Assembly: GCA_944372345.1 (NCBI GenBank)
Contig: CALVYT010000011.1
Coordinates: 1 to 42,466 of the forward strand
Direction: 5' to 3'
DNA length: 42,466 nucleotides
Source of the DNA: an uncultured Clostridia bacterium
GTDB taxonomy: Bacteria; Bacillota; Clostridia; Christensenellales; Pumilibacteraceae
Shown here piece after piece: positions 15,203 through 23,731 of the stretch. Below the pieces are notes generated by a model. It made no database searches. It had not been told where the DNA came from and worked only from the letters and a program-made list of their open reading frames with translations. How positions within the stretch are numbered: position 1 is the stretch's first letter; every line of letters begins with the position of its first letter. Made by a program: the position numbers and the translations under genes.

Positions 15203-16105
15203 TCATCTGTCGCCGACTATCGCGTCGACGAAATCCGCCGCGTCGAATTTTTCGAGGTCGTCTATGCCTTCGCCCACTCCGACGTAAACGACGGGAACTT
15301 CCTCTTCCCCCGCGATCGCGAGGACGACTCCGCCTTTCGCCGTACCGTCCAGTTTCGTCAGGATTATGCCGTCTATGTCTATTGCTTCGTTGAACAGATC
15401 CACCTGCGACAGCGCGTTCTGCCCCGTCGTTGCGTCGAGAACTATGTAATTGAGCCGCATCGCCTGCGGAAATTCGCGGTCGATGACGCGGTCGATCTTT
15501 TTAAGTTCCTCCATAAGGTTGACTTTGTTGTGCAACCGCCCCGCCGTATCGATGATAGTGACTTCGGTGCCTTTGCTTTTTGCGCTTTGCAGAGCGTCGT
15601 AGACCACGGACGCCGCGTCGGAACCTTCCGACTGTTTGACTATCCGCACCCCCGCGCGCTCCGCCCATATCGTGAGCTGATCTGCGGCAGCCGCACGGAA
15701 GGTATCTGCCGCGACGATGGTCACGCTTTTGCCCGCGCGCTTGTAATTCCTCGCAAGTTTGCCTATGGAAGTGGTCTTGCCTACTCCGTTCACGCCTGCG
15801 ACGAGGATCACGAGCGGATAGGTCTCTTCGGGCAGTTCGAAATCGAGTATCTCGCACATAATGCGTTTGAGCTCCGTTCTGATCTGTTCGGGCTTGGTCA
15901 GCATTTTTTTGTCTGTAGCCTTTTTCAGATCGTCGAGGATGCTTTCCGTGGTCTCGCTGCCGATGTCGGCGGAGAGCAGGATCGATTCGAGTTCGTCGTA
16001 AAATTCGTCGTTGAGCACGCCGCCCGTAAACAGCTTGCCGAGTCTGTATGCTATAACGTCTTTTGTGCGTTTGAGCGCGTCTTTTATTTTTGCGAAAATG
16101 CCCAT
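15203..16105 (-). CDS. ftsY: Signal recognition particle receptor FtsY
   Basis: FtsY is the SRP receptor GTPase at the inner face of the membrane. The 300-residue protein has a short N domain without an acidic A domain, as in many Firmicutes, then G1 GVNGVGKTT (104-112), DTFRAAA, DTAGRLHNK, and TKLDGTAKGG. It follows smc by 11 bp, the conserved rnc-smc-ftsY order. There is no terminator before the next promoter. Confidence 0.97.
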   Translation of the reverse strand: MGIFAKIKDALKRTKDVIAYRLGKLFTGGVLNDEFYDELESILLSADIGSETTESILDDLKKATDKKMLTKPEQIRTELKRIMCEILDFELPEETYPLVILVAGVNGVGKTTSIGKLARNYKRAGKSVTIVAADTFRAAAADQLTIWAERAGVRIVKQSEGSDAASVVYDALQSAKSKGTEVTIIDTAGRLHNKVNLMEELKKIDRVIDREFPQAMRLNYIVLDATTGQNALSQVDLFNEAIDIDGIILTKLDGTAKGGVVLAIAGEEEVPVVYVGVGEGIDDLEKFDAADFVDAIVGDR

Positions 16106-16116
16106 ATCGTCCTCCG

Positions 16117-19100
16117 TTATTCGGCGAGTTTGACTGCGTCTGCGAGTTTGACGGACACCATTTTGGATACGCCTTTTTCCTCCATCGTAACGCCGTATAA
16201 CGCGTCCGCAAGTTCCATCGTCGGCTTTCTGTGCGTAATGACGATGAACTGCGTTTCCTGACTGTACCGTTTGAGGTATTTGGCGAAGCGCAGTACGTTC
16301 GCGTCGTCAAGCGCGGCTTCGATCTCGTCGAGCACGCAGAACGGCATTGGACGGAGTTTGAGTATCGCGAACAGTATCGCGATTGCTGTCATGGCTTTTT
16401 CTCCGCCGGACAGCAGCGAGAGCAGCTGGAGTTTTTTCTGCGGCGGCTGAGCTTTGATCTCCACCCCGGCGGACAGTTCGTCCTTGCCGGGTTCAGGCTC
16501 CGTCAGCGACAGTTCCGCCGTTCCTCCGTCGAACAGCTCGCGGAAGATTACCTTGAAGTTATCGTTGATCTGCTTGAATTTCTCGGAGAAAGTGGTTTTC
16601 ATCTCCTTTGACAGATCCGCGATGATCTTGACGAGATCGCGCTCGGCGTCCGATAGGTCGTCGCGCTGTTTTTCCATTTCTGTATATTCGTTATACAGGT
16701 TTTCGCATTCCTGTATCGCGTCGAGATTGACGTGACCGAGATTATCTATCCTGCGCCGCAGTTTCTGCGCTTCCTCTATCCCCGCTTCGACGTTGAAGTT
16801 CTCCGAGCGGAGGGGCACGCACTCTTCGTACGTCAGTTTATAGACCTCGCTTATGCGCTGTTGCATCTGTTCGAGATCGGTATCCACGCGCTGTAATTTG
16901 AGGTCTTCCGCGTTGCGCAGTTCGGTCAGCTCGTTGAGTTCGGCGGCAAGCCGCATTCTGTCCGCGTCGCAGCGGTTCAGATCCGCCTGGATCTTCTGTT
17001 TGTACTCGGCAAAGCCGGAAATCATTCGTTTGAGTTCTATGACGCGGTTGCTGTCGCTCTCGCTTATCGCAAGGCGCAGTTTTTCCGCTTCCGCGCGTTT
17101 GCTTTCGGCAAGAGCGGACTGTTCTTCGTATGCCGCGCGCAGCCGCTCGGTCTGCTCTTTGTAAGACGCGGCTGCGTCAGAGAGCCTGGCAATATCCCTC
17201 TCCGCATTGGAAACTTCGTTTTCCGTATTGGCGGTCTCTATACGCAGTCGAGTGAGTTCGGCGTGGAGTCTGTCCGAATCCGCACGCAGTTCGGTTATGA
17301 GATCGGAGCTTTGCTCGCCTTCGCCGAGAGCGCTCTCCTTTTTCGAGCGAACGAGATTTTCGAGCGCACCCACCGAGTCTATGTCTTTGGTTATCTCGCC
17401 GACACGCGTTTCCCATACGAGTATCTGCGCCGACTGCTCGCCGAGCGATGCGTCCGTTTCGTTCGTTTCGCCCTCGAGTTTGAGATATTGCTGTTCGTGC
17501 GCCGCTATCGCCACGTCGAGATCGTGGGATTCGGCGGAAAGGCGTTTGATCTCGAGCGACAGAGAGCTCTGTTCTTCCGTCAGCTTTTCGATCTCCTTTT
17601 CGTATTTCTCCGTTTTCTCTGCGATCCCGGCAAGCTGTTCTTCCATTTCGCGCAGTTCGCGGTCGTAAGCGAACACATTGGCGACGTCCGCTTTTTTACT
17701 GCCTCCTGTTATCGAACCCGCGGGATTGATTATATCGCCGTCGAGAGTGACTATCCTGAACGCGTATCTCGACGCACGCGCGATGCGTATGCCCGTTTTG
17801 ATGTCGTCCACTATGACGGTCGTGCCGAGCAGATAGCGCACGATATTGTCGTATTTGGCGTCATAGGAAACGAGGTCGGCGGCGACGCCGAAGCAACCGT
17901 CCGAAGCGAGATAGCCGCGCACGTCGTCGCGGAGGTTTCTCGGTCTGATAGTGGACATCGGAAGGAACGTCACTCTGCCGAACGAGCGGCTTTTGAGCAC
18001 GTTGATTATGTAAGTGGCTTCGTCCTCGGTTTTTGTGATTATGTTCTGCACCGCGCCGCCGAGCGCCATTTCCACCGCGGTCTCATATGCTTTCGGAACG
18101 CGTATGATATGCGCGACCACTCCCTCGATGCGCGACGAAAGTTCCTTATCCGATTTTGCGGCGGCAAGCAGACGCGACACGCTGCGCTCGAAGCTGCCGT
18201 TCTCGTCGCGCAGTTTGGTGAACAGATCGCGGCGTTCGAGCATAGCCGAATATTTGGAAGTTATCTTTCCGAGTTCTGTGTTCAGAGCGGACAGACGGGA
18301 AAGATTTTCGTTGTTCCTTCTCGATCTGTCGTCGAGCAGTCGGCCCGTTTCCGCACGCCTCGATCTTTCACCGTCCAGTTTCGCTCCGAGCGCTTCGAGA
18401 GTCTTTTTGCGATCGGCGTTCGCGGCTTCCGACGAGGTCATTCGTCCGCGGAGATCGTCTATCTGCCTGCCGAGCGATTCGCGTTCGGTCAGCAGTTTGC
18501 TCATATTGGCTTTGATCTCCGTCAGCTTTTCCATCGCGTCGATGAGTGACTGATGACTCTTCTCTTCGTCACCCTCGGACGCGGCTATCCTGTCCATTGT
18601 GGCGCGCCATTCCGCGTCCGTTGCGGAGGTCTTTGCTCGCAGCTCGTCGAGCAGGGCTTTCTTTTCGTCGCGGAGACTTTTGCCCTTTTCGACGGCTTCC
18701 TCCGCCGCGCGTATATCCGCTTCGTATTTTGCTATGTCTGACAGATAACCGTCGCATTTTTCGGTAATGAAACCGATCTCGCTCATAATGGTATCTATCT
18801 GACCGCTGTTCTGCGCCTGCGCGACGGACAGTCCGACGAGCTCCTCGTTGTGCTTGGATATATTCTCGTCCGTGCTGTTAAGTTCCGCCATCGTGCGGTT
18901 GTATTCTTCTACGGCTGCCTCACCCGCAGCGCGGCACTCGTTCAGTTTTTCTATGAGTTCGTTGCGCCTGGCGGTTATGAGGTTTTTGGTCTCCGTCGTG
19001 GTTTCGTATTGGTGGAGATATATATCTATCTCGTACTGTTTGAGTTCGTCGCGCAGTTCGAGATATTTGCGTGCGTTCTGCGCCTGTTTCGTCAGCGGCG

Positions 19101-19710
19101 CGAGCTGCTTGCTCTTTTCCGAAAGAATGTCGGTGATACGCGACAGATTGTCGCGCGTTCTGACAAGGCTGCGCTCGGATTCCGCTTTCTTGGCTTTGAA
19201 TTTGGATATGCCCGCCGCTTCGTCGAAAATGCTGCGGCGGTCCTCGGGCTTGGACGAGATCAGTTCGTCTATCTTGCCCTGTCCTATTATCGAATATCCC
19301 TCTTTTCCGACTCCGCTGTCGCGCAGCGCGTTGATTATGTCCGTTCTGCGGCAGGGCGTTTTATTTATCAGGTATTCGCTTTCGTTACTGCGGAAGAGTT
19401 TGCGCGTTATCACGACTTCGTCGAAGTTCAGGTCGCGGAAGATATGCTCGGTGTTATCGAAGTACAGCGAAACTTCGCAAAACGATTGCGATTTGCGTTT
19501 TTCCGTCCCGCCGAAGATGACGTCCTGCATATTGCCGCCGCGAAGCGTTTTCGACGACTGTTCGCCGAGCGCGAAACGGATCGAGTCCGCGACGTTGCTC
19601 TTGCCGCACCCGTTGGGTCCGACTATCGCGGTGACGCCCGTGCCGAACTTAATATCCGTTTTGTCGGCAAAGGACTTGAATCCGTTTATTTCCATTTTTT
19701 TGAATTTCAC
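16117..19710 (-). CDS. smc: Chromosome segregation ATPase SMC
   Basis: SMC with ScpAB compacts and separates the chromosomes. The 1197-residue protein has Walker A GPNGCGKS (31-38), two long coiled-coil arms, a hinge around 520-640, the signature LSGGEK (1100-1105) and Walker B CVLDEIEAAL just after. The GTG start at 19710 gives MKFKKMEINGFKSF, matching other SMC N-termini, with GAGG 10 nt upstream; the ATG five codons in has no site. It starts 51 bp after rnc. Confidence 0.97.
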   Translation of the reverse strand: MKFKKMEINGFKSFADKTDIKFGTGVTAIVGPNGCGKSNVADSIRFALGEQSSKTLRGGNMQDVIFGGTEKRKSQSFCEVSLYFDNTEHIFRDLNFDEVVITRKLFRSNESEYLINKTPCRRTDIINALRDSGVGKEGYSIIGQGKIDELISSKPEDRRSIFDEAAGISKFKAKKAESERSLVRTRDNLSRITDILSEKSKQLAPLTKQAQNARKYLELRDELKQYEIDIYLHQYETTTETKNLITARRNELIEKLNECRAAGEAAVEEYNRTMAELNSTDENISKHNEELVGLSVAQAQNSGQIDTIMSEIGFITEKCDGYLSDIAKYEADIRAAEEAVEKGKSLRDEKKALLDELRAKTSATDAEWRATMDRIAASEGDEEKSHQSLIDAMEKLTEIKANMSKLLTERESLGRQIDDLRGRMTSSEAANADRKKTLEALGAKLDGERSRRAETGRLLDDRSRRNNENLSRLSALNTELGKITSKYSAMLERRDLFTKLRDENGSFERSVSRLLAAAKSDKELSSRIEGVVAHIIRVPKAYETAVEMALGGAVQNIITKTEDEATYIINVLKSRSFGRVTFLPMSTIRPRNLRDDVRGYLASDGCFGVAADLVSYDAKYDNIVRYLLGTTVIVDDIKTGIRIARASRYAFRIVTLDGDIINPAGSITGGSKKADVANVFAYDRELREMEEQLAGIAEKTEKYEKEIEKLTEEQSSLSLEIKRLSAESHDLDVAIAAHEQQYLKLEGETNETDASLGEQSAQILVWETRVGEITKDIDSVGALENLVRSKKESALGEGEQSSDLITELRADSDRLHAELTRLRIETANTENEVSNAERDIARLSDAAASYKEQTERLRAAYEEQSALAESKRAEAEKLRLAISESDSNRVIELKRMISGFAEYKQKIQADLNRCDADRMRLAAELNELTELRNAEDLKLQRVDTDLEQMQQRISEVYKLTYEECVPLRSENFNVEAGIEEAQKLRRRIDNLGHVNLDAIQECENLYNEYTEMEKQRDDLSDAERDLVKIIADLSKEMKTTFSEKFKQINDNFKVIFRELFDGGTAELSLTEPEPGKDELSAGVEIKAQPPQKKLQLLSLLSGGEKAMTAIAILFAILKLRPMPFCVLDEIEAALDDANVLRFAKYLKRYSQETQFIVITHRKPTMELADALYGVTMEEKGVSKMVSVKLADAVKLAE

Positions 19711-19761
19711 GTCAAGAAAACCTCAATGATATTATATCACATACTCCCGCCGAAAGCAATA

Positions 19762-20442
19762 TTATTGCGGGCGTTTGCGGAGTTTTTCGAGCGCGGATTT
19801 TGCCGCTTCCTGTTCCGCATCGCGCTTGCGCCTGCCCTCTCCCGTGGCGGTCACGCCGCCTGCGGAGACCCGTGAAACGAAATACGGGCGGCCGTCGCGT
19901 TCTTCCTCGGACACGAGTGTATATTCGACGCCGCCGAGCTTGTCCGCCTGGCAGTATTCCTGCAAAAGCCCTTTATGATTTATCTGCGGCGAAGATACCG
20001 CGCGGCTTATCGCGTTGCCGAGATGACGGGTCACGAATGCGACGGCGCTTTCGTATCCGCCGTCGAGGTAGACCGCGCCGAGTACGGCTTCGAATACGTC
20101 GGCGTGTACTTTACTGTCCGTATGATCCTGCGTGCGCTCGCCTTTGCCGTACTGTATAAATTCGTCCAGCCCCATTTTTTCCGTAGCGTCTTCGAGCGGT
20201 TCGGACGAAACTATCCTGCTGCGCCGCACGGTCATCACGCCCTCGTCGCCGCTCCCTTCGTACAGCAGTTCGGCAACGACGAGCCCGAGCACTCCGTCGC
20301 CGAGAAATTCGAGCCGCTCGTAAGACTCGACGTTGTTCTCGTTCGCATACGACGAATGAACAAATGCGCGTTCAAGCAGGGTCTTGTCCTTGAACGCGTA
20401 TCCGATTATTTTTTCCGCTTTTTCCGTTTGTTTGCCGTTCAT
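19762..20442 (-). CDS. rnc: Ribonuclease III
   Basis: RNase III cleaves double-stranded RNA in rRNA precursors and structured messengers. The 226-residue protein has the catalytic signature ERLEFLGDGVLGLVV, the second acidic site near ADVFEAVLGAVYLDGG, and a C-terminal double-stranded-RNA-binding domain starting near HKGLLQEYCQ. It overlaps plsX by 4 bp. In many Firmicutes fabD, fabG and acpP lie between plsX and rnc; here they do not. Confidence 0.97.
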   Translation of the reverse strand: MNGKQTEKAEKIIGYAFKDKTLLERAFVHSSYANENNVESYERLEFLGDGVLGLVVAELLYEGSGDEGVMTVRRSRIVSSEPLEDATEKMGLDEFIQYGKGERTQDHTDSKVHADVFEAVLGAVYLDGGYESAVAFVTRHLGNAISRAVSSPQINHKGLLQEYCQADKLGGVEYTLVSEEERDGRPYFVSRVSAGGVTATGEGRRKRDAEQEAAKSALEKLRKRPQ

Positions 20443-21437
20443 CGGGAATTATCTATTCCTTCCTTTATCGCGTCCGCCACTCCTCCTGCTTTTATCGCCA
20501 GGAGCTGGTTGACGCACTGCCTGATCGCCTGCGCGTTGGACGAGCCGTGCGCTTTGATCACGGGCTTTTTCACGCCGAGGAACGGTCCGCCGCCGTAGTT
20601 GTTGTAATCCATCGCGGCGCGCAGTTTCCCGAACGCTTTTTTCATAAAAAGATATCCTATCTTCGCCGACGTAGAGGACATAATGGTTTGTTTGAGCAGC
20701 TTCATCACCATTCTGACCGCGCCTTCGCTGCTTTTGAGGAGTACGTTGCCGTTATATCCGTCGCATACGATGACGTCGTACTTTCCCGTGAGCGTGTCGC
20801 GCGCTTCCATATTCCCGACGAAATTGAGCTTGCTTGCCGCGAGCAGCGGGAACGTGCCGTGCGTCAGTTCGTTGCCCTTGTGATCCTCGGTGCCGACGTT
20901 GAGAAGGGCTACCGACGGACGCTCTTTGCCCGTTACCGCGCTCATATATGCGCTGCCCATTACCGCAAACTGATACAGCCATTCGGGCTTGGAGTCCATA
21001 TTGGCGCCGCTGTCCGTAATACAGACGCTGCCGCCGTCCGACGTCGGGAGCTGCGACAGGAGCGTGGGGCGGTAGATGCCGTCCATTCTGCCGATCATAA
21101 GCGTCGCGCCTGTGAGCACCGCGCCCGTGCTGCCCGCGGAAACGAGTCCGAGCGAGTCGCCGTCCTCTTTGAGCATATTAAAAGCCCTGACGAGAGAACT
21201 GTCTTTCTTCGTTCTTATCGCCATTGCGGGAGCGTCGTCGTTCGTTATCGCGTCGGTCGCGCCGACCGTTTCCGTACCGAACGACTCCGCGTTCGCGTCC
21301 GATACTGTCCTGCGTATGAGCGCTTCGTCACCGACGAATACGACGCGCGTTTCGGGATGATCTTTCGCCGCGAGCAGACCGCCTTCGATTATGCGGGAGG
21401 GGTCGTCGCCGCCCATTACGTCGATATATACCTTCAT
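20439..21437 (-). CDS. plsX: Phosphate acyltransferase PlsX
   Basis: PlsX makes acyl phosphate from acyl-ACP for phospholipid synthesis with PlsY. The 332-residue protein has IDVMGGDDPSRIIEG at the N-terminus, SAGSTGAVL, and the C-terminal GGGPFLGVKKPVIKAHGSS. I chose the ATG at 21437; a GTG two codons earlier has no usable site. It lies 45 bp downstream of rpmF across a hairpin, and overlaps rnc by 4 bp. No FapR-type operator is seen. Confidence 0.96.
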   Translation of the reverse strand: MKVYIDVMGGDDPSRIIEGGLLAAKDHPETRVVFVGDEALIRRTVSDANAESFGTETVGATDAITNDDAPAMAIRTKKDSSLVRAFNMLKEDGDSLGLVSAGSTGAVLTGATLMIGRMDGIYRPTLLSQLPTSDGGSVCITDSGANMDSKPEWLYQFAVMGSAYMSAVTGKERPSVALLNVGTEDHKGNELTHGTFPLLAASKLNFVGNMEARDTLTGKYDVIVCDGYNGNVLLKSSEGAVRMVMKLLKQTIMSSTSAKIGYLFMKKAFGKLRAAMDYNNYGGGPFLGVKKPVIKAHGSSNAQAIRQCVNQLLAIKAGGVADAIKEGIDNSR

Positions 21438-21451
21438 CTTCACCTAAACAA

Positions 21452-21476
21452 ATGACCCTTTGCTTGAAAGGGTCAT
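21452..21476 (-). other. Hairpin between rpmF and plsX
   Basis: ATGACCCTTT and AAAGGGTCAT arms (10 bp, perfect) close a 5-nt loop 6 nt after the rpmF stop and 14 nt before the plsX ATG. On the minus strand it is followed by TTGTTT, so it may act as a partial terminator or as a processing or stability element that makes more L32 than PlsX. Confidence 0.55.
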
Positions 21477-21482
21477 GAGAAA

Positions 21483-21671
21483 TTATTTCTTGTCTTCTTT
21501 CTGCTCTATTACCTGCACGCCGTCGTAGTAACCGCACTTAGGGCAAATCTGATGAGATTTCTTAAGTTCGTGGCACTGGGGGCACTCCGTAAGCGTCACC
21601 GGGCGTACTTTCCATTGAGCATATCTGGTGCTGCTTCTCTGTTTCGATTGTTTTCTTTTGGGTACAGCCAT
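21483..21671 (-). CDS. rpmF: 50S ribosomal protein bL32 (zinc form)
   Basis: The 62-residue protein starts MAVPKRKQSKQR and keeps four zinc cysteines (Cys30, 33, 43, 46). It is therefore the zinc-binding version; a zinc-free paralogue would have to be elsewhere. The ribosome site GGAGG is strong. It is the first gene after a consensus promoter. The usual upstream partner yceD (DUF177) is missing here. Confidence 0.97.
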   Translation of the reverse strand: MAVPKRKQSKQRSSTRYAQWKVRPVTLTECPQCHELKKSHQICPKCGYYDGVQVIEQKEDKK

Positions 21672-21708
21672 TTCTACGCACCTCCTTCATTTCGTCACTT
21701 GCCAAACT

Positions 21709-21737
21709 ATTATATTAAAATCGCTCGGTTTTGTCAA
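21709..21737 (-). promoter_or_regulatory. SigA promoter of rpmF-plsX-rnc-smc-ftsY
   Basis: Minus strand: TTGACA (21737-21732), 17-nt spacer, TATAAT (21714-21709), a perfect consensus. The leader is about 31 nt. Confidence 0.9.
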
Positions 21738-21757
21738 CGATTTACACTCTGTTTTTC

Positions 21758-21790
21758 AAAGTTTTACAACTTTCGGCGGCATATCCGCCG
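21758..21790 (-). other. Tandem short hairpins after hisIE, possible weak terminator
   Basis: Three bases after the hisIE stop, CGGCGG/CCGCCG closes a 5-nt loop (21774-21790). It is followed by a second 6-bp stem, AAAGTT/AACTTT (21758-21773). There is no clear U-run, so termination of the his operon before the rpmF promoter is uncertain. Confidence 0.3.
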
Positions 21791-21793
21791 TTG

Positions 21794-22456
21794 TCATTTG
21801 TTTTTCTTGGGCTTGGCTTCCCTTGCGGGGGTGTCCGCGCCGCAGTCGTGGCGGTTTTCGAGGACTTTGAGAGCTTTCGTATAGTCCGTTCCTCGCGCAT
21901 GCATAAGCACGAACAGATGATAGAAAAGGTCGGCGACCTCGTTGTCGAGTTCGGCGTTATCCCCTTTCATAGCTGCGATCACGGCTTCCGTGGACTCCTC
22001 GCCTACCTTTTTGCATATCTTTTCCACGCCTTTTGCCAGCAGATAGTCGGTGTAAGACCCCTCTTTGGGGTGCTCCGCTCTGTCCTTTATCGTGTCCGAA
22101 AGGACGCGCAGTACGCGGGTGTTCCCGGGTGCGTCGCCGAAGTCGGCGATCTTATTGAAGAAGCAGGAACGGCTGCCCGTGTGGCAGGCAATGCCTCCGA
22201 TCTGCTCGACGTAAAGCAGCAGGCAGTCGCGGTCGCAGTCGGCGTATATCGACTTCACTTTCTGGAAGTGCCCGCTCTCTTCCCCTTTGTGCCAGAGTTT
22301 TTTCCTGCTGCGCGACCAGTAGTGCGCTTCGCCCGTTTCCAGCGTCTTTTGCAGCGCTTCTTCGTTCATATACGCCTGCATCAGGACTTCGTTCGTTACC
22401 GCGTCCACGGCTATCGCGGGGATAAGCCCGTCGTTATTGTATTTAAGATCGTACAT
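21794..22456 (-). CDS. hisIE: Bifunctional phosphoribosyl-AMP cyclohydrolase / phosphoribosyl-ATP pyrophosphatase HisIE
   Basis: The protein performs steps 2 and 3 of histidine synthesis. The 220 residues hold HisI first ([15 protein letters not shown]; zinc-site stretch [25 protein letters not shown]) and HisE second (about 115-200, [11 protein letters not shown] and [11 protein letters not shown]). The ATG at 22456 lies inside hisA (14-bp overlap) with AGAGG 9 nt upstream; a TTG two codons earlier is less likely. The final about 15 residues are basic and not conserved. It is the last his gene here. Confidence 0.95.
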   Translation of the reverse strand: MYDLKYNNDGLIPAIAVDAVTNEVLMQAYMNEEALQKTLETGEAHYWSRSRKKLWHKGEESGHFQKVKSIYADCDRDCLLLYVEQIGGIACHTGSRSCFFNKIADFGDAPGNTRVLRVLSDTIKDRAEHPKEGSYTDYLLAKGVEKICKKVGEESTEAVIAAMKGDNAELDNEVADLFYHLFVLMHARGTDYTKALKVLENRHDCGADTPAREAKPKKNK

Positions 22457-23156
22457 AGTCAAGTGCCTCTTTGATGTCTATTTTGTGTTCGTAATATGCT
22501 TTGCCTATTATCGCGCCGTATATCCCGGCGTCCGCGATTGCGCGTATGTCCTCCTGTCCGGCGACGCCGCCGCTGGCGATGACGCATGCGCCGAGTTTTT
22601 GCTGTAAAGCCGCCGTGGCTTTTACGTTGGCTCCCGTCAGCATTCCGTCGCGCGAAACGTCCGTGAACAGAAAGTACTTTGCACCCGCGGCTTTGAGCGT
22701 TTTCCCGAGTTCTTCGGGCGCGATTCCCGCGCTTTCTTTCCAGCCGCGTATGGCGACTTTGCCGTCTTTGACGTCCAGCCCGCAGACGATCCTGTCGCCG
22801 AAGCGTCCGAGCAGTTCGTTCGTAAGGCGCGGATCCGTCGCGCAGATAGTGCCGATGACGACGCGTTCCGCTCCCGCCGAAAACAGCTCTTCCGCCCTGC
22901 GTTCGGAACGCACCCCGCCGCCCGACTGCACTTTGAGCGCGGTCCGCGAAGCTATCTTTTCGATGATATCGAAATTGTCGCCCGAGTTCTCCGCGCCGTT
23001 GAGGTCGACTACGTGCACCCATTCCGCTCCTGCATCGGCAAATATCTTTGCCGTGTCAACGGGGTCGCCGTAAACGGTAACATCCGAATAACTGCCTCCG
23101 CGAAGCCGCACGGCTTTGCCTCCGTACAGGTCGATCGCGGGAAATATCGTCGTCAT
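22443..23156 (-). CDS. hisA: Phosphoribosylformimino-AICAR ribotide isomerase HisA
   Basis: HisA opens the ProFAR ribose ring by an Amadori rearrangement. The 237-residue TIM barrel has the catalytic Asp9 (AIDLYGG) and Asp128 (GLDVKDGK), phosphate-binding SGGG (78-81) and ASGG (194-197). The sequence is HisA-like, not HisF-like (no CLDVKDGRVVKG start). The start codon overlaps the hisB stop by 4 bp; a long in-frame extension upstream lies inside hisB and is not real. Normally hisH precedes and hisF follows it; both are missing here. Confidence 0.95.
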   Translation of the reverse strand: MTTIFPAIDLYGGKAVRLRGGSYSDVTVYGDPVDTAKIFADAGAEWVHVVDLNGAENSGDNFDIIEKIASRTALKVQSGGGVRSERRAEELFSAGAERVVIGTICATDPRLTNELLGRFGDRIVCGLDVKDGKVAIRGWKESAGIAPEELGKTLKAAGAKYFLFTDVSRDGMLTGANVKATAALQQKLGACVIASGGVAGQEDIRAIADAGIYGAIIGKAYYEHKIDIKEALDYVRS

Positions 23157-23731
23157 AAGCTGCCCTTCGTGCTGGGGATATTTCCGCCCGTGACCGCTAC
23201 CGCGGTTTTCAACGCGCGCGCGAACGCCTTGAATACCGCTTCGCAGACGTGGTGGGTATTCTTTCCGCGCAGTTCGTCTATGTGCGCGCAGATGAAGGCG
23301 TTGGAGCATACCGCGGCGAAAAATTCCTCGGTCAGCGACGCGTCGTAGCCGCCCGTCATTCCCGTAAGAGAGGGCGCTTCGAACCGAAGATACGCTCTTC
23401 CCGAAATGTCGAGAACGCACCTTGCGAGAGCGCCGTCCATGGGAACGTAGGAGCAGGCGAATCTCTCTATACCTTTTTTGTCGCCGAGGGCCTGCGCGAG
23501 CGCTTTGCCGAACGCGATCCCTATGTCTTCGACGGTATGGTGTCCGTCCACTTCGAGATCGCCCCTGCATTTTACCGAGAGGTCGAGCCCGCCGTGCACG
23601 GCAAGCGCAGTGAGCATATGATCGAAAAACCCGATGCCCGTATTTATATCCGCGACGCCTTTTCCGTCGAGATCGAGCGTAAGCTCTATGTCCGTTTCTT
23701 TCGTCTTTCTGACGGTAACGGCTTTTCTCAT
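23153..23731 (-). CDS. hisB: Imidazoleglycerol-phosphate dehydratase HisB
   Basis: HisB dehydrates imidazoleglycerol phosphate. The 192-residue monofunctional form has the metal-binding pairs FFDHML, DGHHTVEDIGIAFG and THHVCEAVFKAFARAL, and starts MRKAVTVRKTKET. The ATG overlaps the hisD stop by 4 bp. The encoded protein has no phosphatase domain. HisB directly overlaps hisA, so no hisH fits between. Confidence 0.96.
   Translation of the reverse strand: MRKAVTVRKTKETDIELTLDLDGKGVADINTGIGFFDHMLTALAVHGGLDLSVKCRGDLEVDGHHTVEDIGIAFGKALAQALGDKKGIERFACSYVPMDGALARCVLDISGRAYLRFEAPSLTGMTGGYDASLTEEFFAAVCSNAFICAHIDELRGKNTHHVCEAVFKAFARALKTAVAVTGGNIPSTKGSL

Noticed and set aside
22443..23156. hisA gene as a HisF or dual HisA/HisF enzyme
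   Set aside because: Length and motifs ([26 protein letters not shown]) are those of HisA; the HisF N-terminal signature is absent.
23157..23570. N-terminal extension of HisA as a hidden HisH domain
   Set aside because: It overlaps hisB in another frame and lacks the glutamine amidotransferase triad.
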